19,471 nucleotides of DNA from Clostridia bacterium. Its GTDB lineage: Bacteria; Bacillota; Clostridia; Oscillospirales; CAG-272. Location of the stretch: the NCBI GenBank assembly GCA_017407375.1, contig JAFQWT010000189.1, positions 1-19,471 on the forward strand, in the 5' to 3' direction. A program made the position numbers and the translations under genes. The notes beneath the pieces are model-generated. The model searched no databases and was not told where the DNA came from. It saw only the letters and a list, made by a program, of their open reading frames with translations. Every line of letters begins with the position of its first letter. Position 1 is the stretch's first letter. Positions 1 to 6,804 of the stretch are shown here, in pieces.

Positions 1-9
1 GCCTCCTCC

Positions 10-141
10 ATGAATTGAATTGCAACCAATGTGCCGATAGGCACAATTCATGCCACAGGCAATTCATGAAAGCACGGCTTTCGATTCATGCAACCGCAAG
101 GTTGCAATTCATTGCGTGTTCTCCGTTAAGGATAACACGCA
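10..141. repeat. Tandem array of short hairpins separated by AATTCAT
   Basis: Five stem-loops follow each other: 31-35/40-44 (GTGCC, loop GATA), 51-54/58-61 (TGCC, loop ACA), 68-73/77-82 (GAAAGC, loop ACG), 90-95/100-105 (GCAACC, loop GCAA) and 113-120/134-141 (TGCGTGTT, with a further TCC/GGA pair inside). The joints are the same heptamer: AATTCAT at 45-51, 61-67 and 106-112, and GATTCAT at 83-89. The left flank carries the inverse, ATGAATT, at 10-16. Each stem has a different sequence but pairs perfectly, while the joints are constant, which points to conserved structure and not to copied sequence. The array lies just past the stop codon of the ABC exporter gene and may continue left of the window. 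It could act as a 3' RNA element or as a folded DNA element; the strand is not determined. The function is unknown to me. Confidence 0.75.
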
Positions 142-159
142 GTTGCACGGCGTTTTTTC

Positions 160-1866
160 TTATTCCTCAAGTCCTTGGGAGAGCGAGGCGTAGAGCCCGC
201 CCTTACGGAGCAGCTCCTCGTGGGTGCCGCGCTCACGGATCCCCTCGTGATCGATATAGAGGATCTCGTCGGCACGGCGGACGGTGGAAAGGCGGTGCGC
301 GACCACGATGACGGTGCGGCCTGCGGAAAGTCTTGCAAGACTTTTCTGGATCATGGCCTCGGTGACGTTATCGAGGGCGCTGGTAGCCTCGTCAAGGATC
401 AGTATTTTGGGATCCTTTAAGAAGGCACGGGCAATGGCAATGCGCTGCTTTTGCCCGCCCGAGAGCTTGACGCCGCGCTCACCGACGGGGGTATCGTAGC
501 CCTTCGGGAGGGTGGAGACGTACGCATCGATGCCCGCGAGGCGGGCGGCGTTCACGACCTCCTCCTCCGTGGCGTCGGGCTTACCGTAACGGATGTTCTC
601 GGCGATGGTGGAGTTAAAGAGAAAGACGTCCTGCGCCACGATGCCGATGCTCCTGCGGAGCGAGGCGAGGGTGATGGTGCGGATATCGCGCCCGTCGAGC
701 AGAATTTTACCCGAATCGACGTCATAAAAGCGTGGGAGCAGGTGGCAGAGGGTGGTCTTACCGCCGCCCGAGGGACCGACAAGCGCCAGGGTCTTCCCTG
801 CCTCGATCCTCACCGAGACGCCCGAGAGCACCTCGGCCTCTCCGTAGCCGAAGCTGACGTCCAGAAGCTCGATCTCCCCGCGGACATCGGTGACGTCCTC
901 GGCGCCCGCGTCATCCTCCTCAACGGGGGTATCCATGATCTCGACAAAGCGGCCAAAGCCCGTCATGCCGTCCTGCAGCTGCTCCACAAAGCTGACGAGC
1001 TTGGTGATGGGCTGGAGGAAGATGCCGACGTAAAGGAGAAAGGCCACAAGGTCGCCGTAGCCGATCTTGCCGTAAAAGACGAAGAGCGCCCCCGCAATGA
1101 GGACCACGATATTGAGCATATCGGTGCAAAGGCCAAGGCCCGCGTGGTACTCCGCCATGGCATCGTAGGCGCCGCGGCGCGAGGCGAGAAAGCGGCGGTT
1201 GGCAACGGCAAAGCCCGCCTCCTCCACCTCCTGCGAGGTGTAGGCCTTGCTGACGCGGATGCCCGAAATGCTGTTTTCAAGCCCCGCGTTGATCTCGGCG
1301 ATCTCCTCACGGCTCTTTTTGAAGGCCGCCTTCATCTTTTTGCGCTTGAGGGCGGCAAAGAGCACCATCAGGGGGACGAGCGCGCAGGCAATGAGGGCAA
1401 GGCGCACGTCAATGACCGCCATAAGGATAAACGAGCCGACAAGCTGAAGCACCGAGATGAGAAGGTCCTCGGGCCCGTGGTGCGCCAGCTCCGCCACGTT
1501 GAAGAGGTCATTGGTCATGCGCGACATGAGGTCGCCCGTTTTGTGGTCGTCAAAGAAGGAGCAGGGGAGGCGCTCCATGTGCTGGAAGAGATCACGGCGC
1601 ATATCGGCCTGCATCTCCGCCCCGACGTAATGGCCAAAGCGGCTCATAAAGTAATTGAGCCCCGTTTTCAGAAGGTAGATGCCCACAAGGACAGCGGCAA
1701 AAACAAAGATGAGCGAAAGCTCACGCGCGGGAATAAGGTCGTTGAGGATCGTCCGCGAGACGGTGGGATACACGAGGTTGCAGGCGGCAAAGAGGAGGGC
1801 GGCCGCAAGGTCAAGGAGAAAGAGGCGGAGGTGCGGACGGTAATAGGAAATAAAGCGGCGGATCAC
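160..1866 (-). CDS. ABC exporter, fused membrane and ATPase domains (MsbA/LmrA-like)
   Basis: This 568-residue half-transporter should dimerise in the cytoplasmic membrane and export a lipid, drug or peptide on ATP hydrolysis; the substrate cannot be read from sequence. Residues 1-300 are the six-helix exporter domain, with hydrophobic segments near 15-32, 52-66, 135-173 and 250-290. The ATPase domain shows Walker A GPSGGGKTT at 364-372, a Q-loop glutamine at 412, signature LSGGQ at 468-472, Walker B ending in LDE at 491-493 and the H-loop histidine at 524, so it looks active. There is no N-terminal peptidase domain. The start is GTG, with AAGGAG about nine bases upstream, and its GTGA overlaps the stop of the flavin reductase gene, so the two are translationally coupled. 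Exporters of this type often work as heterodimers, but no second half is adjacent in view. Confidence 0.9.
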   Translation of the reverse strand: MIRRFISYYRPHLRLFLLDLAAALLFAACNLVYPTVSRTILNDLIPARELSLIFVFAAVLVGIYLLKTGLNYFMSRFGHYVGAEMQADMRRDLFQHMERLPCSFFDDHKTGDLMSRMTNDLFNVAELAHHGPEDLLISVLQLVGSFILMAVIDVRLALIACALVPLMVLFAALKRKKMKAAFKKSREEIAEINAGLENSISGIRVSKAYTSQEVEEAGFAVANRRFLASRRGAYDAMAEYHAGLGLCTDMLNIVVLIAGALFVFYGKIGYGDLVAFLLYVGIFLQPITKLVSFVEQLQDGMTGFGRFVEIMDTPVEEDDAGAEDVTDVRGEIELLDVSFGYGEAEVLSGVSVRIEAGKTLALVGPSGGGKTTLCHLLPRFYDVDSGKILLDGRDIRTITLASLRRSIGIVAQDVFLFNSTIAENIRYGKPDATEEEVVNAARLAGIDAYVSTLPKGYDTPVGERGVKLSGGQKQRIAIARAFLKDPKILILDEATSALDNVTEAMIQKSLARLSAGRTVIVVAHRLSTVRRADEILYIDHEGIRERGTHEELLRKGGLYASLSQGLEE

Positions 1867-2444
1867 TTCTGTCTTCTCCTTCCCTTCGGCTTTTTGGCCG
1901 AATAGCCAAAGCTCCCGAGCCGACGGCCGAGGGCGTAATAGGTGCCGTGGGCGTAGGCCGTAAGGCCGCAGCGCTCAAGGCAGAGCTTGCCACTCTCGTC
2001 AAGCAGCTCCTCCCGCACCGTCACAGCGACGATATCGGCCAGGAACATATCGTGTGTGCCGAGGGGAACGATCTCCCGTACGCGGCACTCAAGCGCGAGC
2101 GGGGCCTCCTCAATGGTGGGGGGCGCCACCTCGGTCGATGGGATCTTGGTGAGGCCGCACCTCTCAAATTTGTCCACCTTGGCGCCCGTGTAAACGCCGC
2201 AATAGTCGGTGGCGCGGCAGAGCGCCTCGGTCGTCAGGTGGATGACAAACTCGCCGCCCGCCTTGATGAGCCCGTAGGAATGGCGCTCAGGGCGGACCGA
2301 GACGTAGGTCACGGGGGGCTGGGTGCAGGCGATGCCGCACCACGCCACGGTCATAACGTTGGCCTCCTCCCCACACCCCGACGTGACGAGCGCCGCGGGG
2401 ACGGGAGAAAGCAGGGCGCCACCGCGCCAACGGATCCTTCCCAT
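1863..2444 (-). CDS. Flavin reductase-like, FMN-binding split-barrel protein
   Basis: The 193-residue protein matches the flavin reductase/flavoredoxin family: an N-terminal PVPAALVTSG segment followed by the family's TVAWCG and VSVRPERHSY stretches that form the FMN pocket. Members bind FMN and transfer electrons to flavins, ferric iron or small redox partners in the cytoplasm; the exact partner is unknown. I chose the ATG at 2444 because AGAGGA lies seven bases before it and because the promoter (2476-2504) sits upstream of it. The open frame continues to 2561, but that extension would run through the promoter and is basic, low-complexity sequence. The C-terminus is also unusually basic (KKPKGRRRQK). 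It is the first gene of a two-gene operon with the ABC exporter; whether the two share a pathway is not clear. Confidence 0.85.
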   Translation of the reverse strand: MGRIRWRGGALLSPVPAALVTSGCGEEANVMTVAWCGIACTQPPVTYVSVRPERHSYGLIKAGGEFVIHLTTEALCRATDYCGVYTGAKVDKFERCGLTKIPSTEVAPPTIEEAPLALECRVREIVPLGTHDMFLADIVAVTVREELLDESGKLCLERCGLTAYAHGTYYALGRRLGSFGYSAKKPKGRRRQK

Positions 2445-2475
2445 AGTTATCCTCTTTTCTATCGTTTTCCCTTTG

Positions 2476-2504
2476 AGTATACCCCTTTTTCTTCGGCTTG
2501 TCAA
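2476..2504 (-). promoter_or_regulatory. Sigma-A promoter for the flavin reductase-exporter operon
   Basis: On the minus strand, TTGACA (2504-2499) and TATACT (2481-2476) are separated by exactly 17 bases. The start of transcription would fall about 25 bases before the ATG at 2444. It diverges from the lipoprotein promoter; the roughly 115 bases between them are AT-rich and hold a TTTTTCC/GGAAAAA inverted repeat at 2597-2615 just before the other -35 box. Confidence 0.85.
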
Positions 2505-2619
2505 CCGTGTTTTGGGGCTTTTGCGCCCTTTTTCGCGCCTGCCTTTTTGCAAATTCCACAATTTTTTGCCTACCTTTTTATATAAGAATGATATAGTTTT
2601 TCCGCAGGGGAAAAAGGTA

Positions 2620-2649
2620 TTGACAAACCGAGCAAGCTAATGGTATAAT
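2620..2649 (+). promoter_or_regulatory. Strong extended -10 sigma-A promoter for the lipoprotein gene
   Basis: TTGACA (2620-2625) and TATAAT (2644-2649) are both perfect consensus, with 18 bases between, and TGG directly precedes the -10 box, giving the extended TGnTATAAT form. Transcription would begin near 2656, leaving a leader of about 40 bases. This is among the strongest-looking promoters in the window. Confidence 0.9.
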
Positions 2650-2694
2650 ATTTCTGTCAAATACTGTACCAACAAACAATTGGGAGAGATACCT

Positions 2695-2919
2695 ATGAAA
2701 ACGAAATTTCTGATGCTTGCCCTTCTTGTGGTGGTTCTCGCCTCGCTCCTTCTGTCGATGGTCTCCTGTAACCTCGGCCCCTCAGGTCCTGCCGTTACCC
2801 TGCCCCCCGCCACGACGACCGAGCAGACCCCGCCCCGCACGCAGCCCGCTTCGACAACGGCGGCCCCTGTGACCCAGAGCCCCATCGATAAGGAATGGAG
2901 CGATCCTGTCATTAAGTAA
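2695..2919 (+). CDS. Small Pro/Thr-rich lipoprotein, function unknown
   Basis: The 74-residue product has a lipoprotein signal: MKTK, a hydrophobic core at residues 5-23 and a lipobox-like MVSC with cysteine 25 (the -3 Met is less usual than Leu). After cleavage, about 50 residues remain, rich in Pro, Thr, Ser and Gln, ending in EWSDPVIK. There is no recognisable domain; it looks like an unstructured tether outside the membrane. I chose ATG 2695 because GGGAGAG (2682-2688) lies six bases before it; an in-frame TTG at 2680 overlaps that site and is unlikely to be used. It is the first gene after a strong promoter and is followed by a terminator hairpin and then the kinase/PqqD/peptidase genes. 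I do not recognise a family. A role as substrate or sensor of the downstream genes is possible but unproven. Confidence 0.75.
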   Translation: MKTKFLMLALLVVVLASLLLSMVSCNLGPSGPAVTLPPATTTEQTPPRTQPASTTAAPVTQSPIDKEWSDPVIK

Positions 2920-2924
2920 TAGCC

Positions 2925-2951
2925 AAAGGCAGACCGCAAGGTCTGCCTTTT
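2925..2951 (+). terminator. Hairpin terminator or attenuator after the lipoprotein gene
   Basis: An uninterrupted 11-bp stem (2925-2935 with 2940-2950) closes on a GCAA tetraloop and ends in only four T residues (2948-2951). It begins six bases after the lipoprotein stop. The next ribosome site (GGAGG, 2958-2962) follows within seven bases, and no separate promoter is seen for the kinase gene, so partial read-through would set a high lipoprotein to low kinase ratio. Confidence 0.75.
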
Positions 2952-2966
2952 CGCAATGGAGGACGT

Positions 2967-3683
2967 ATGATCACCTGCCGCTTTGCGGGCCTTACGGTCG
3001 CCGCTGACCCCCGCTACCCGTATTACGAGCGCCTGGTGCGGGACTATCGGTGTGACGGGGCCCCCGACCTTACCCTCTCGGTCACCGAGGCCGAGCTTCT
3101 CGCGGAGGATGCGGGGAAAAACGCGGGCGCGGACCTGGGGATCCTTGAGGCGCTGGCGCTCTACCGCAAGCTCTCCCTCGCGCTTCCCGCGTACGGCGGC
3201 CTTTTCCTGCACGCCGCCTGCCTCTCGGTGGATGGGTGCGGCGTGGCCGTCACCGCGCCGAGCGGGGTGGGCAAATCGACCCATGCCGCGCTTTGGAAGG
3301 AGCTTTTGGGAGAGCGCTGTGAGATCGTGAATGGGGACAAGCCCCTCATCCGCCGTGGCGAGGATGGCCGCTTTTACGGCTATGGCACTCCCTTCTGCGG
3401 AAAGGAGGGCTGGCAAAGAAACACCGCCGTGCCGCTCACGGCGATCGTGCTGCTGGAGCGCGGCGCGCATGACGAGGTCGTGCCGACGTCTCCCGCCGAG
3501 GCCTTTCCCCTCCTTTACGCGGCGACCCTGCCGCCGCGGGACGAGGCGGGCCTCCGCCTCCTTTTGCCCCTGCTCTCCTCCCTTGCCGCCTCGGTGCGGC
3601 TCTACCGCGCGCGCTGCACGCCGCGGCCCTCGGCCGCCGCGCTTTGCTACCGAACGATTTTTGAAAAGGAGTCTTCCCTATGA
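2967..3683 (+). CDS. HPr kinase-like (HprK/PEPCK-fold) ATPase, putative peptide or protein kinase
   Basis: The 238-residue protein has the C-terminal HPr-kinase-like fold: LHAACL at 81-86, a P-loop APSGVGKST at 97-105, a second conserved site NGDKPLIRR at 122-130 and GTPFCGKEGW at 140-149. Classical HPr kinase has a P-loop of the same kind but is longer and carries an N-terminal regulatory domain that is missing here. Homologues next to PqqD-like proteins occur in peptide-modification loci, and in the paeninodin lasso peptide pathway such a kinase phosphorylates a precursor serine. The substrate here is unknown. The start ATG follows GGAGG by four bases. Its stop overlaps the next start as ATGA, so kinase and PqqD-like protein are probably made together. 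Confidence 0.75.
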   Translation: MITCRFAGLTVAADPRYPYYERLVRDYRCDGAPDLTLSVTEAELLAEDAGKNAGADLGILEALALYRKLSLALPAYGGLFLHAACLSVDGCGVAVTAPSGVGKSTHAALWKELLGERCEIVNGDKPLIRRGEDGRFYGYGTPFCGKEGWQRNTAVPLTAIVLLERGAHDEVVPTSPAEAFPLLYAATLPPRDEAGLRLLLPLLSSLAASVRLYRARCTPRPSAAALCYRTIFEKESSL

Positions 3684-3943
3684 AACGCAGATCGGGCTTT
3701 GTTCTTGAGACCGTGGGTGGTGACACCTACGCCGTGGCCGTGACGGCCGAGGCCGCCGGTGTTGGCTCGATGGTCAAGCTGAACCCCACCGCCGCCACGC
3801 TGTTTGCCCTTTTGGAGACCGAGACGGACACCGAGGCGCTGGTCGCGGCGCTGATGGAGAAATACGAGGTCACAAAAGAGGTGGCCGAGCGTGACGTTGC
3901 CGCCTTTGTGGCGGCGCTGGGGGAGGCGAAGCTCCTTGACTGA
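3680..3943 (+). CDS. PqqD-family protein (RiPP recognition element-like)
   Basis: The 87-residue protein fits the PqqD family in length and plan: an N-terminal beta segment (FVLETVGGDTYAVAV), the hallmark VKLNPTAATLFALLE at about 32-46, and C-terminal helices rich in Glu and Ala ending GEAKLLD. PqqD-like domains bind the leader region of precursor peptides and hand them to modifying enzymes. No precursor with an obvious leader and core lies beside it, so the partner is unknown; the upstream lipoprotein is the only small neighbour. Its ATG overlaps the kinase stop, and its own end overlaps the peptidase start by eight bases, so all three genes are coupled. Confidence 0.85.
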   Translation: MKRRSGFVLETVGGDTYAVAVTAEAAGVGSMVKLNPTAATLFALLETETDTEALVAALMEKYEVTKEVAERDVAAFVAALGEAKLLD

Positions 3944-4355
3944 GAGCCGACCGACCGAGGCGCTCCTGCCCCTGATGCAGGCGGCCTTTGCGGCGGGCGG
4001 GGTCTTCCGCCTTTGGCCGAGCGGCCGCTCGATGCGCCCCCTCCTCCGTGAGGGACGCGACTCGGTGCTGTTGGCACCGCTCGGCGACCCTTGCGTGGGG
4101 GACATTCTCCTGGCCCGCACAGAGGACGGCGCCTTTCTCCTCCACCGCGCCATTGCCGTGAGTGAGGAGGGGGTCCTGCTTTGCGGGGACGCCCGGTCCC
4201 TGCCCGAGGGGCCGCTCCCGCGGGAGGCGATCCTTGCCCGCGCCGTCGCCGTCTATCGAGGGAAGCGCGCCCTGAGCGCGGACAGCCGCCGCTTCCGCGC
4301 CTACGCCCTCCTTGCCCGCCTCCTTCGCCGTGTGCGACGGGGGATGCATAAATAA
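3936..4355 (+). CDS. Small S24/S26-type serine peptidase with Ser-His pair
   Basis: The 139-residue protein shows the signal peptidase/LexA-type core: PSGRSMRPLL with the nucleophile serine at 32, VGDILLAR at 54-61, LLHR with histidine 70, and GDA at 84-86. The His-Arg pair occupies the place of the usual general-base lysine, as in SipW/archaeal-type signal peptidases. No membrane segment is visible, so it probably acts in the cytoplasm, unlike true signal peptidases. The C-terminus (110-139) is very basic. I chose TTG 3936 since GGGGGAGG (3919-3926) lies nine bases before it; an upstream in-frame GTG at 3891 would only add sequence inside the PqqD gene. A role in trimming a peptide handled by the PqqD-like protein and kinase is inference. 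Confidence 0.75.
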   Translation: MTESRPTEALLPLMQAAFAAGGVFRLWPSGRSMRPLLREGRDSVLLAPLGDPCVGDILLARTEDGAFLLHRAIAVSEEGVLLCGDARSLPEGPLPREAILARAVAVYRGKRALSADSRRFRAYALLARLLRRVRRGMHK

Positions 4356-4379
4356 AAAACGCCCGAAAGGGCGTTTTTT
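4354..4379. terminator. Bidirectional terminator between convergent genes
   Basis: CGCCC (4360-4364), loop GAAA and GGGCG (4369-4373) are flanked by six A on the left (4354-4359) and six T on the right (4374-4379). It works as an intrinsic terminator on both strands, ending the peptidase transcript and the rsgA operon. The A/T flanks can extend the stem. The rsgA stop codon (4378-4380) lies partly inside the T tract. Confidence 0.92.
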
Positions 4380-5277
4380 AATACCTGTTTTCCTTTTCCT
4401 TCAGTATTTTATATAGCGCACGGTAGCTCTCGTGGCGGGAGGGGGCGATGCGCCCCTCGCGCACGGCCACGGCCACGCCGCACTCCACCTCCCCCGTGTG
4501 GGTGCAGTCGGCATAGCGGCAGGCCGAAAGCTCGGGCGTGAAGTCGGGAAACGTGGCGGGAAGGTCGGAGAGTGAGAAGAAGTCAAAGCGCACAAAGTCC
4601 AGCATACTGAAGCCGGGGGTATCGGCCAGAAGGCCGCCCTCGGGCGTCAGGAAGAGCTCAACGCTCCGCGTGGTGTGCCGCCCGCGCGCGATCTTTTGGC
4701 TGATGGCGCCCGTCACGAGCGAGAGCGAGGGGAAAAGGCGGTTGAGAAGCGTGGATTTTCCCACGCCGCTGGCACCCGCAAAGGCGGCACAGCGCCCGTT
4801 TGCCACGTGGGTGGCAACGTAACGGCCAAGGTCCTCGGCCGAGCGGTCGGGCGAGAGGACAAAGACGGTAAAGCCCGCCGTGCGGTAGAGGGCGGCCAGC
4901 GCCTCGGCGGCGCCGTCATCGATATCGGCCTTAGTGACGATGAGGGTGGGGGTGATGCCGTTATGCACGGCAATGGCCGTCAGCTTGTCTAACGTTTCAA
5001 GCGAGGGGGCGGGGTGGCTGGCCGCGGTAACGATGAAAAGCTCGTCAAGGTTGGAGAGCGGCGGACGCACGAGCGCGGTACGGCGCGGAAGGATGCGCTC
5101 AATGACCGCTTCCCCTCCCTCCTCGCGCACAAGGCAGAGGTCGCCCACCAGGAGCTTATCGTCACGGCGCAGGGCGCCGCGGCCGCGGCAGGTGATGCGG
5201 CGGGGGGACTCCTCCCCGGTCAGCATGACCTCGTAAAGGCCGCCAACGCCGCGCATGACACGTCCCTCAGAGAGCAT
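4378..5277 (-). CDS. rsgA: Ribosome small subunit-dependent GTPase A
   Basis: RsgA is a circularly permuted GTPase that checks late 30S ribosome maturation. The 299-residue protein has an N-terminal OB-fold region (to about 70), then the permuted order G4 TKAD at 115-118, G1 GASGVGKST at 168-176 and G3 DTPG at 219-222. The C-terminal zinc site has Cys253, Cys258, His260 and Cys266 in CRYADCTHTGEVEC. Length is typical. It starts inside the kinase gene (11-base overlap) and is the last gene of the operon, ending in the shared terminator. In Bacillus, the kinase and phosphatase also sit directly before rsgA, in keeping with regulation of such GTPases by this kinase; that link is from related organisms and not shown here. 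Confidence 0.95.
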   Translation of the reverse strand: MLSEGRVMRGVGGLYEVMLTGEESPRRITCRGRGALRRDDKLLVGDLCLVREEGGEAVIERILPRRTALVRPPLSNLDELFIVTAASHPAPSLETLDKLTAIAVHNGITPTLIVTKADIDDGAAEALAALYRTAGFTVFVLSPDRSAEDLGRYVATHVANGRCAAFAGASGVGKSTLLNRLFPSLSLVTGAISQKIARGRHTTRSVELFLTPEGGLLADTPGFSMLDFVRFDFFSLSDLPATFPDFTPELSACRYADCTHTGEVECGVAVAVREGRIAPSRHESYRALYKILKEKENRY

Positions 5278-6787
5278 AGGGCCCCTCCGTTTCAGAAAGG
5301 GGGAGCACTACCTCCGTGCTGTCCCCGTCCTCGGGCGGGTCGGAAAGGAGACCGCCAACGATGCCCGCCACGAGAATGACGGTCAGAATGAGAGCGCCGA
5401 CAAGCGCCACGGCGCGCAAAAGACCGGTCTCCTCCGAAAGCAGGGAGCGGAGGCGGCGGCGCAGGCGGCCGCCCTCAGAAGGAGCGGGGGCTGCCTCGGC
5501 AGGGGTCTCCTCCTCGGCAGGGGCGGCGGGCGCCTCCTCGGGCGCGGGCGGCTCGGGCGTGTGGGGGCGGTGGAAGAGCACGGGCTCGGTGATCGGCCCC
5601 TCACTTGGGGGTGGGGTAACGCGCTCCTCCTTATAGGGGGAGAGCATGATGTCCACGGTATCCTCGGCCGTAAAGGCATCGAGGAGGTTGCCGCGCTTTT
5701 CGGGCATCGGCGGGGGCGGGGGGACCTCCCTTGACGGCGGTGCGGGCGGGGTCACCGGCGTGGAGAGGGGTGCCGCGGACGGGGCCTTGGGCGTTACCTC
5801 GTCGTCCACAAGCTCGACCTCGCCGCGGGGCGCCTCGCTCCTTGGGAGGTGGCGGCGGTTTTGAATGTACTTCGGCAGGGGGGCTGTGCGCTCGTCAAAG
5901 CGCTCGGCCACGCGGCGGTAGGCATCGGCCTCCTCGCGCAGGGGCTTGACGCGGCCCGAAAGGACCTCGTCGGGCAGGCGCTCCAGCATACGGATCATCT
6001 CGGCGGCGCTGTCAAAGCGCTCGGCGGGGTCCTTCTCCAGGGCGCAAAGGACGATCTTTTCGAGCGCCAGGGGGATCTGCGGATTGCGATAGGAGGGGGG
6101 CTCGGGACGGGTGGTGACGTGCATCATGGCCACGTCAGCCGGGCGCTCCGCAACGAAGGGGCGGCGCCCCGTCAGCATCTCGTAAAGGACAACGCCGAGC
6201 GAGTAGAGGTCGCTCCGCTCGTCCACGGCGCCGCCGCCCGCCTGCTCGGGACTGACGTAATGCACGGTGCCCATGGTGCGGTCAGGCAGCAAAAAAGCGT
6301 CACGGTCGGCAAGGCGGGCAATGCCAAAGTCGGTGACCTTGATGCGCCCCTCGGTGGTGGTGAGGATGTTGCCGGGCTTGATGTCACGGTGGACGATCCC
6401 GCGGCTGTGCGCCGCGTGCAGGGCGTGAAGCACCTGGTGGGCGCAGTTGACGCTCTCCTTGACCGAGAGATGGCCGTGGTGGTCGATGTACTCACGGAGG
6501 GTGATGCCGCACACGTACTCCATAACGACGTACTTCTCGCCCGCCAGGTCGAGAACGTCGTAAACCCCGACGATGTTGGGGTGAGAAAGGACGGCGGCGG
6601 CGCGTGCCTCGGTCATGAAGTTGCGCACACCGCCCGCGGTGGCGCCGATGACCTTGATGGCCACCGTACGGTTGAGGAGGGTATCACGGGCGCGATAGAC
6701 CCCCGCGGAGCCGCCGCTGCCGAGAAGACCCGTGACGGTATAATGCCCCGCAATGGTGGTGCCGGGCTGATAACGGCTTTGCGACAT
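5267..6787 (-). CDS. PknB/PrkC-type Ser/Thr kinase, membrane anchored, without PASTA domains
   Basis: Residues 16-275 are a complete eukaryotic-like kinase: glycine loop GSGGSAG 23-29, lysine 45 in VAIK, HRDIKPGN at 133-140, DFG 153-155, an activation loop with RTMGT, and SPE at 179-181. A Pro/Glu/Ala-rich linker (about 335-440), a basic stretch and one membrane helix (457-481) follow. Only some 25 residues would lie outside the cell, so the PASTA repeats that sense peptidoglycan in most Firmicutes PrkC proteins are missing. I chose ATG 6787 because AAGGAG lies about seven bases before it; ATG 6808, which overlaps the phosphatase stop, has no good site. With the preceding PP2C gene it forms the usual kinase/phosphatase pair. 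Confidence 0.93.
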   Translation of the reverse strand: MSQSRYQPGTTIAGHYTVTGLLGSGGSAGVYRARDTLLNRTVAIKVIGATAGGVRNFMTEARAAAVLSHPNIVGVYDVLDLAGEKYVVMEYVCGITLREYIDHHGHLSVKESVNCAHQVLHALHAAHSRGIVHRDIKPGNILTTTEGRIKVTDFGIARLADRDAFLLPDRTMGTVHYVSPEQAGGGAVDERSDLYSLGVVLYEMLTGRRPFVAERPADVAMMHVTTRPEPPSYRNPQIPLALEKIVLCALEKDPAERFDSAAEMIRMLERLPDEVLSGRVKPLREEADAYRRVAERFDERTAPLPKYIQNRRHLPRSEAPRGEVELVDDEVTPKAPSAAPLSTPVTPPAPPSREVPPPPPMPEKRGNLLDAFTAEDTVDIMLSPYKEERVTPPPSEGPITEPVLFHRPHTPEPPAPEEAPAAPAEEETPAEAAPAPSEGGRLRRRLRSLLSEETGLLRAVALVGALILTVILVAGIVGGLLSDPPEDGDSTEVVLPLSETEGPYAL

Positions 6788-6804
6788 AGCGTTCTCCTTT
6801 CCTT

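Noticed and set aside
31..141. CRISPR array
   Set aside because: The repeated unit is only seven bases, the intervening segments are self-complementary and of unequal length, and no cas gene is near.
15..311. Open frame of 98 codons across the left-end repeat
   Set aside because: It runs through the hairpin array and into the end of the exporter gene on the other strand, and its sequence is basic with no family resemblance.
451..1905. Long plus-strand open frame of 484 codons opposite the ABC exporter gene
   Set aside because: It is a mirror of a GC-rich real gene; the exporter motifs on the minus strand are complete, and this frame has odd composition and no domain.
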